From the NCBI GenBank assembly GCA_034766995.1, contig CM068318.1, positions 8,337,487 to 8,401,486 of the forward strand: DNA of 64,000 nucleotides, read 5' to 3'. The position numbers and the translations under genes were made by a program. The notes below the pieces were generated by a model that saw only the letters and a list, made by a program, of their open reading frames with translations, ran no database searches and was not told where the DNA came from. Numbering within the stretch: the stretch's first letter is position 1; the number at the start of each line of letters is the position of its first letter. Shown here in pieces: positions 55,150-64,000 of the stretch. The stretch comes from Acanthacorydalis orientalis (lineage: Eukaryota; Arthropoda; Insecta; Megaloptera; Corydalidae).

Positions 55150-55620
55150 ATTTTCATTTTAATAGAATAAACTTTTGTTCGTATTCATTACGAACACCAT
55201 ACAGGAAAATCTATAAGTATGTGTTGTGAAAGTCAAGCAGCGTGTGTGTCCTATCGAATTAGATAGAAATGACTTTGTAAGAAAATCGAATACAGAGCGT
55301 AACAAATTAGCAAAGTTGAATCGTATCTGCGCTTGTAAGTAAATAATAAACAACAGTAGATCGTTGAATGGTCTGTTCGTTCCGGTACGTTCTTGCTACT
55401 AGACCTACGGCGACGACTAGTTCGTACATATGATTAAATCGTGTGATCTACGACGAGTATAGAGACAGCGCGTCGAAAGACCACTGATCACACGCGGTGG
55501 TGAAATTTCATCGTTCATCATTACACAATTAAGTGTCCTATGTCCGTCTGATACTCGACTGAATCATCCGGACACACATCTATTTGATTCTAATTATTTG
55601 TTTAGAACATTGTGTTTATT
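55150..55620. promoter_or_regulatory. GC-richer island, possible alternative promoter or exon
   Basis: Contrasts with its AT-rich surroundings and contains many CpG dinucleotides (for example CTACGGCGACGAC and AGACAGCGCGTCG). All six frames are interrupted by stops, so a non-coding first exon or an enhancer is more likely than CDS. Orientation unknown. Confidence 0.3.
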
Positions 55621-55716
55621 TTCATTTATGCTAATTTCAGTTAATGGTTATTCATACACTTAAGATATCTATATATACATTATCAATAATTTTATATCTC
55701 TGTCGGTCTCTTATAC

Positions 55717-55835
<119 letters not shown>

Positions 55836-57009
55836 ATAGTGTTCCATTTAACATTCTGTCGAAATTTTGTAAGAATAAAATACGAAACAGATTGAATAAA
55901 ACCTGTAAAAAATTGGCAATCTTAAGTTGCTTTATTCGCACAGTACAATATGAAAATAAACTTCTTTTTTCTAGAGTATTTCCTTCACAATACTATCCTG
56001 GCGCTAGGACTAAATTTACTTCAACAAATGAATTTTTTTTTAGATCAAAAATTGTCAATAAATAATTATAGGCTATATTAGATTGTTGTTGATATACATT
56101 TTTGATCAAAAATTTTTTCTTAGTAATTTATAGGATGAGAGAAGAAATTTTTCGTTGAAGTATTTGTATTTTTTTCATAAAATATGCCTGATATCCATTT
56201 ATTTTTTTGTCTTAAATAAAAATTTCGAGAATATGTAATATAAATACAGATGTGCTTTTTTAAATTTTATAAAACTGTGATTTAATTAATTAATTTCATT
56301 GCAAGTAAGTGTTATTCATTCATCTGAGTGATTATTAATATATTTCGTAAGCTATTATTTCTCTTTATACCAACAGTAATATATGGACTCGTGTATTTTG
56401 TAAGCATTCATTAGTAATCTTTGACGATCCACTGCTGGATCAAGACCTTTTTCATTTTTTATAATTTGTTCGATTGACATAATGGTTTTTAGTATTTTCG
56501 AACTCGTGGATACTTTTTATTATAAAAGAAATCAATATTCATTCAAATAATCAATTATTTAATATTTTTGAGTATAAAAACAGCGTGGTTTGTGAAGGAG
56601 CAATTCATTCGTGAAAGTGAATTTAGCCATAGTTAAGAAAAATGATGGAACGAGCATTCATTTCAAACATAATGAAATTTTCAGATCTGGTATTTTTTGT
56701 AATATTCTTATATATATATATATATTTATATTAAAAAAAATATTTAAATTAGAATATAATTCTGAAAATACTATTATTGATAATAACATTGGTTATAAAT
56801 TCTTGTATACTTTCATTTGTCGTCTGTTTAAAGAAAAATCGATATAATGGCAGATGCCGAAGTTATTCATGGGGTTATAAGTGATTTATTGGCGGATGTT
56901 TATGTCTGTAACGTAATTCTAAGTATTAATGAAAGGACATTGTGTTATATAATACTATACACATAAAAAATATTGGAAAAATACTGTTTACGTGAGTTAC
57001 AATAACAGT

Positions 57010-57200
57010 TTTGGGTAGTGTGGCTAAATTAATTTTCACAAATTAATTTTCCATATAGTTTAATACTCTGAGGACGGTGATGTTTTCGAAAAGAATTTAA
57101 GTAACATTAAAAATAATCAAAAATTAAATATTGGAATTCTTGTTTAGGAATTTTTTCTGTGGTTCGATGAAGAGTGGAAAATTAATTTGTAAAAAGAATA
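57010..57200 (-). repeat. Dispersed repeat family, inverted copy with terminal inverted repeats
   Basis: The left end (TGTGGCTAAATTAATTTTCAC...TTTTCC) and right end (GGAAAATTAATTTGTAAAAA) are inverted to each other. Internal order (CTCTGAGGACGGTGATG, then AATAATCAAAAATTAAATA) matches the reverse complement of the copy at 2.3 kb. It is probably a decayed non-autonomous element. Confidence 0.45.
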
Positions 57201-59784
57201 TGTAGTTTGTTTTTTAAAGTTTTAGAACGTCTATAGCTTGTCTGTCGCTTGAAAATAATGTTTATGACGAATTTCGGGTAGATTTTAAATATATTTTTTC
57301 AAATACTAATAATATGGTTTTAAATCCACAAGTGTATCAGAATTCGTCTCTCTAGATTTCACTAGAGTCCTGGCTGGCAGATTATAAAGTATGCTTTTGT
57401 TTTCAGATAAATAAATAAATTATAAATGAACATTATTTAATAACACACATTTCCTGCATCATAGAATTAATAAAACTCTAATATATATTAGAAAATAAAA
57501 ATTTTAAGAGATACAGAGATAAACTTTTTATTTACTATAAAATATTCAACTTTCTTTTATAGTCTACAGTTATTATTTTGTACAACATGTAAATCCCATT
57601 TATGTTGTGCCGTTTACACTATGTTAAAAACGTTTTTATCACTCGATTCTATAAAATGATCATTCTCTTTGATTGAGGATTATTTTAATCTTAAACCAAC
57701 ATACATGTATTATTCTTTTTACAAATAATTTATATTATTATTGTGTTGATTACAGCACTAAAGAAATTATATATTATCGAAATAACACTGAAGAGAAATT
57801 GTAAATGAATATTCAAAACAACAGATTGTTCAAATAGATCCTGACATCATACCTGAACTTGTAAGCTATCGTATTAAGAAAGCTATTATCTCGAACGTTG
57901 AATAAACCGCAGTCTGAATTGTTTTAAGGTAAATAAACTAAAAATAAATAATAGATGAGTTAATTTACAAGTGCATGTGCACTGTTGCACTCGTGTTTAA
58001 TAGCATTGCCTTTCTTTCTCTTTTTATTCATTGATTTTTATTTGTTATTCGCATAAATAATGTAAGCAAATAATATATTAGTATAAATATTGAATAGACT
58101 AGATAAATTTGAATAAGTGTATTGCGTCTCGTAAATCGTTTTTGTTTGCTTATAATTTATTTCTATTCATAAGTTTTTCCGCAATTTCAGAAGTGTTAAA
58201 AGAAAAATCTTTCAGTACTATTCAATTCTTGTTCTCAAATATTTAATATTTTTTTTATATTTTCTTCTTATAATTTCTTTAAATTTTTTTTATTATATTA
58301 CAAAAATACTTAAAAAACTATTCTGTATAGTTCATTTTGATAAAGAATTATTTAAATTATTTTTAATTTTATTAACAGTTCTTTTGACCATTTTCATTTA
58401 AAATAAATGTTGCTATTTCACATATATTTTTTTTTAAAAAAATACTGTTTTTAAAAATGGAACCGAAAGAGAATATTGAATATAAATTTAAAATTCTACA
58501 CCTCTGTGCGTATTCTTAATTTATGATTCATTTTATAAGATAATTTTATTTCCGTTTTAAAAAGTGATCAGAATGAAGAACCTTTTATAATTTTTCACCA
58601 TTTATTTAATTAGAACTAAACTTGTTATTTTTATTAAGTAATTTTTAAAATTTTCATTTTAAAAATATGTTACCACTTTTAATACATTTAACAATCTGTG
58701 TTTTATTTAAATTAAAATCGTATTTATAAAAATCGAGGTAAAACATTTTCGAATCTTATTAAATACTAAAATTCAATACCTGTCATATTAAATCAGTGAT
58801 TCTGTTTTCTTAGATTGACGAAAGTCATTTCAACGAAGAATAATTATTATATTTTTTAGATATTTTGTAATTGAATTAGAATTAAGTAAGCGATTTTTCA
58901 TTGCGGTTCAGTTTAATTTTTTCCAGTTTAGAAATATACAAACATTTTTAACATGGTTCAGATTATTTCTTTGTTACAATTGATTTTATGAAAGTCGAGT
59001 TAAAATATTTTAAACAAATTGTGCATTAAAAAAGTATTAAAATCGATTTTTTTTAATCTATGATCTGTCATTATAAATTTTTCTTAAAGTGTAGTCCTCG
59101 ATTATTAAATAGACAGTCTGGTTTCAATAATGATGATCACATTTTTTTAAAATTAACTCAAACTGCTTAAAATATTTCATTCATACAATTTATCGAACTG
59201 ATGACTTAAGTAATAGTAATCTAGTAAATCTATTTACTAATGTCTACTACATCCTAATACGTTTACAGCTGATTTTAATGTTATGTAGACTTGTTATATT
59301 ATCTTTATATTCTAAATATGTATCGTTAGTGCAAAACATTTCACTTCTTTACTCCTGATATCTTTTATTTTTTGGTATCTATATCTTTTTAGTAATTTAT
59401 CTCGATTTGGATATTTTTATATGTATGTATGTATGTGTGTGTTTTAAGAAATGCAGACATTTTTTAAAGTGTTACGAAACCGTTTTGTTTTAATATAAAA
59501 AAGTGTATATATGAAAAAAAAACATGTAAAAAATCTACATGTAGAGAGATTAGTTCTGTCGAATGAAATATAACAACCGTTGCAGTTTTAACAAGCTAAT
59601 TTCGATCAGGTAGCGGGCAAAGAGATAACCATCTCTCAAATGATCAAGTTACAAATTTACTCGAATTTTGGGCGGGAACGTACAAGTCATGTGTGTATAA
59701 AAAAAACAACAACAAAATAATATTCTGTGTTTCATTAGGCGTTTTTATGTTTGTACAGATTTGTGGACGTTTGAGGTTTTAAAT

Positions 59785-59789
<5 letters not shown>

Positions 59790-59860
<71 letters not shown>
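59790..59860. repeat. (AT)n microsatellite
   Basis: About 35 AT units. Confidence 0.95.
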
Positions 59861-59862
<2 letters not shown>

Positions 59863-60376
59863 CAGAATAATATATAAAATGATATTAGCATAAAAGTGTA
59901 TAATTTATGCATTATAATATATATTAAGAAATTATTGGAAAATTTGATGCACTTTTTTTGTATAAAAGCTATTAATTAATTTATAAAACATTTTTTTTAC
60001 TCAGTGACAAACTATACTTGTACATTTTTCTTTAATATCATATATTTAAGAGTATAACTGAATAATATGTTATTGAATATTTTGTGTTAATATTTATTCA
60101 TTAATAAAAAAAATATTACTACTATGTTGCTTGGTTCAAATTCGTTTCTAAGATTAACATTTTTATGTTCCGGTGTTTATTTAGTGTTCACTGTTTATCT
60201 ATGTTAAGCTAGTAACTCAGTTACGATTGCTTTTAACATATTTTTACATTCAAATGTGTTTTAAATTATATTGACATTAATAACCCAGCATTAGAAAAGA
60301 GAAATAAAATAATTAGCAAACAAAATAATAAATGGAGGAAATTTTGTCTTTGCATATACATTTACATACTTATACA

Positions 60377-60379
<3 letters not shown>

Positions 60380-60450
<71 letters not shown>
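60380..60450. repeat. (AT)n microsatellite
   Basis: About 35 AT units. Confidence 0.95.
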
Positions 60451-60452
<2 letters not shown>

Positions 60453-61079
60453 GATATAATGACTATAAACTAAAAAAATCATTAAAATTCTTGTTAATTG
60501 TACTTGTTTTAAAAATAATTTTTTTGATTGAAACTGTATCTATTTTATTCGTGTAAATTCTTTTATTTATAATGGTTATTGTAATTTTTTATAATGAAAC
60601 GAATTTATATACATTTTTTTTGATCTAGAGAGGTCTTTGAATGTCAACATTTTATTGTTTTCTCGACATACCTCAACGCTAATGAAAAACTGAAAATCGA
60701 TAAGAGATCGAATATTTTTTCATGTAATTGACAAAAAATATTTTAATTTCATATCTGAAAACATGAACGAGTCACAACTATTTATAATCTTTTTTTATTC
60801 TTTCCAAATGAACGATCTTTTGTTTAAGACTCTATTTCCCCTAAAGTACAGTATGGTTTGTGTTATTTATGTCTGATTTTTAAGTTGTTTGTTTTTTTGA
60901 GACTCTTTTTATTCTTTAAAGTTTGTCGAGGTGTTTATTTGTTTAAATTTGTAGACTTTTGGTATGTTTTGTTGATATAGTTTATCTTATATAATTTTTC
61001 TATACATTGAATGTAAGCTTCTTGTTTTTTAATTTCTTTCTAATTAACAAATTAGTGTTCTTGTTTTTAAAAACTTGTA

Positions 61080-61560
61080 GCGCGCAGTGGTCATTCTGGT
61101 AGATATTAATCCTCGAAACGGACACACATATACAACGCATATTTTATCAATGAACAACACCTACGTACACACAGAATCTTGTACATAAATAAAATATCGG
61201 CCACTTCATGTCAACAACGAGGACCTACCGACTGGCCATTTAGCCAGCAGGCGCGACGGGGTCACTCTGCATAAGTAGAGAATAATTTATTTTGTACATA
61301 TTTACATTAAGCTGAGCTGTTTCCGATGTACAGTTTATTTACGCAGCGCGAGTTCATAAATATTTCGACAACATATAAGATAGATCCGAGGATCTGGATG
61401 TGCAAAGATCACGTTGATGGACAGTAAAGATTTTATTTTCGTCGCGCTAATATTTATTTCATATTAATGTGTGGCCACACGACACCGTTTTACGTAACGA
61501 TCATTACATAATGTTCCTTTGTGAGTTATTCGAGGCGTTGAAACGTGCCGAGCAGATTTT
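61080..61560. other. GC-richer non-coding island
   Basis: A roughly 480-base stretch of balanced composition (for example CCAGCAGGCGCGACGGGGTC near 61242) within AT-rich DNA. A 70-codon minus-strand open frame at 61464-61676 overlaps its edge but resembles no protein family. It could be an untranslated exon, a conserved regulatory element or a terminal 3' UTR. Confidence 0.35.
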
Positions 61561-64000
61561 TTTATGGAGGGACTGTGATTCATAGTTACAGTATCACGAT
61601 CATTCATTAAAAGTATGCAGCTTTTTAAAACATTTTTCAGTAGAACGGGTTGATAGCGGTTTAGTGGATTAGACATTTTTTTTAATCCAAAAAGTAAACT
61701 GTACTTTGTTGTAAATTATTTAATTAGCACTTGATAAACATTTTTTTTTCTTTCATTGATTGAAATTAGAAGCTTTATGTAATATTTTTTGATGGTTTGA
61801 TTATTAAAAAGTTTTTAATTACATTATAAGTTTATTTTTTTTTAAATATGTTTTTCATACTATTATCCATCTTTATTACATTAATTAAAATGTATTTTTC
61901 TTATTGAAATTCCCTCCTTCGTATCCATCATCCAGATAGTAGATGTATCATAATATCCATCGTACTTGAAGTCCACTTACCTTGGTATAGACTTTTTGTG
62001 ATAAAGATATTTTGGTTGAGGCATTCTCGTGTTTGTTATTGACCATGTCTGATTTTTTCAGATAAATTCAAAAGAGGAATTAAAAAAAATTAATTAATAT
62101 ATTGTACCTCATATTTTAGAATAAATCCAGAAAATCAGTTATTCTTTCTAAATAATTTCTACTTTATAGCTTCCATTTTCATACAAAAATTGTTGGTAAT
62201 AGAGAAATTCTGACATTTCTGAATTAATTTGTTACATTTCTGAATTAATTGTTCATCTAAAAGAATATAATAAGATACCAGGAATGTCTCTTGACAAGTG
62301 TATTACTTTTTTTCTAAAAAAGAAACGAAATTGAAACAGTAGGAATAACATGTTTAAAATTGCATGTAAGTAAAGTAATAAAAAATATACAAAGTTTAAA
62401 AAAATCTTTAGTTCAGTATATTATTTTATTTAAAGTTAAATCTCTTCAACGTTGTGTTACTATAATACATGTTAGGATTTTAATCGAAATTGTTTGTCAT
62501 AATTGTATAGATTCTATTAACTGAAAACTGATTCTCAGTATCTAATGACTTTTCATTAAATGGATGAAGTATGTACGGAAATTAGTTCAGCGATTTTTTT
62601 AATGACGTTAATTGCAGTAGAATGAAATATAATAAAAAAATTATAAAAGTCCTTCGACCATCACAACACGATTGTCAGACATGTGTATGGTATAAGAAGT
62701 TGACAAACGATGACGATACGGAAACGTTTGATAAATGCAAACGTTTAAGTCACCAATCATTCAAACGTTAAAATAAAATATTTACTTAAAAAATTTTAAT
62801 GTCAACATTGTTGCTTTTATTCAAGGTTCGTGTGTTTTTTTTTCGTATTTATTATTCTCTTGTACAGACATTATTATATCACGAATGCACACATCTGTGA
62901 TTCAATGTAATAATAAAGTTTAAGCTAATTATTAATTATTTTTAATTGATGCTAAATGACGTTCGCTCTCGTCGATAGACCTTAAATTAGATACATTCAA
63001 ACAAATTAATTTCTTAGTGTCTACGATTGATCCACACATAAGCACAGACACATTAAACACAAACACATATACACTGATGTAATTTTTTTAGACATTTGGC
63101 AATATTTGAACAATTTATTAACATATTTCTTTTTTAATGATTTTGTTACCTTTGTTATTTGCATGTTAGATACACTTCTAGTTTTGATTAGATTCGATTT
63201 GTTTTTTATTTATATTTTTTATTTGAAAAGTTAAAAATATATTCAAGTAATTAACTAAAGAATTAAACTCACGGCTCATTGAATCAAACTCACAGATCAT
63301 GTTAATCATTAGATCACAGATACCACGTATATTCATTAATTGAAGAATAGTTGTGTACATAAATTTAATGGAGGTAGAAGAAAGAGAATGTTTTATTCAA
63401 CTCTGAGAACTGATTCTATCCTATAATACAACCACAATGGCACGTAACTTATTAGCAGCTAGATGCAGATTGGTCGAGGAATGTCACTGGTTAAAGGAAT
63501 TTACCTATATGCATGCATGTACACATATACCTGCATTATATATATATATATATATATGCATTATTGAATGTTATTATTACTGGATCTCTGTAGTAAATTG
63601 AATGCAGTTTTTTATATAGGAATTAATATGCCTAAGAATTGTGTACACAGAACAACAATGCAGTATTTACGAGTAAAACATTAAAACAAGATGTGTAAAT
63701 ATGTTGTGCAAATTGTTGGATTGAATTCGAATGTATTGCTTGCCAAGTAGTGGTTTTTTTATTAGTTTTGAAAATCACTGTTGTTTTGAATGCATTTCAA
63801 TGTTTCCAGTTCAGAATTAATATATTAGATTTCTAACTGTTAGCTTCACTGCTATATATTTTATTTCTTTTTGAAAAATCATTTTTACATTTAATATTAA
63901 TTTCTTTGCGTCATTTTTTATTTCTCTATTTAAATTATTAAAAAAGTACTTGAATGTGAGCGTTTAATTACAAAATAACTTCAACTTCATCCTCTGTAAA

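Noticed and set aside
61464..61676. 70-codon minus-strand open frame
   Set aside because: No recognisable domain, no splice context and no relation to neighbours; kept only as part of a non-coding island.

Overview
This is a eukaryotic nuclear segment, about three quarters A+T. It has compact multi-exon genes with GT-AG introns, many only 53-100 bases long, and very many (AT)n microsatellites. Protein resemblance and intron style point to an insect, most likely a hymenopteran such as a bee. The order is an inference; the eukaryotic, insect-like character is well supported. No prokaryotic features, rRNA or convincing tRNA genes were seen.

Layout. 1-10.7 kb: no recognisable gene; AT microsatellites and a few islands of higher GC that could be distal UTR or regulatory DNA. 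10.75-12.3 kb: intronless HEXIM (+). 15.97-18.35 kb: ADAT2 and SMUG1 (both -). 19.83-24.1 kb: exocyst subunit Sec10/EXOC5 in 15 coding exons (+). 27.6-29.4 kb: PRMT1 in three coding exons (-). 31.97-35.1 kb: CPSF2/CPSF100 in 11 exons (+). 36.55-40.42 kb: ALG12 in nine exons (+), with an unusual charged C-terminal tail of about 520 residues. 41.41-41.88 kb: a small three-exon COX7A gene (-). 43.77-44.31 kb: two MITE-like elements side by side. 47.0-48.06 kb: a GC-richer island that looks like a promoter plus 5' exon(s), ending in a short ATG-containing stretch and a good splice donor. From 48.06 kb to the end no coding exon was recognised; the stretch could be long intron(s) of that gene, with further GC islands at 55.2-55.6, 59.6 and 61.1-61.6 kb.

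The genes are ordinary housekeeping functions: transcription pause control (HEXIM), tRNA wobble inosine (ADAT2), uracil base excision (SMUG1), exocytosis (Sec10), arginine methylation (PRMT1), mRNA 3' processing (CPSF2), N-glycan precursor assembly (ALG12) and respiration (COX7A). They do not form an operon or one pathway. All seven multi- and single-exon genes were rebuilt by checking donor and acceptor sites and reading frame by eye, and each matches its family over nearly the full length.

I found no clearly new biological system. The best leads are the ALG12 tail, a 66+66-base inverted repeat at 43.8 kb, a dispersed non-coding repeat family, a diverged pair of repeats around a conserved hairpin-like core, and the unassigned promoter at 47-48 kb.
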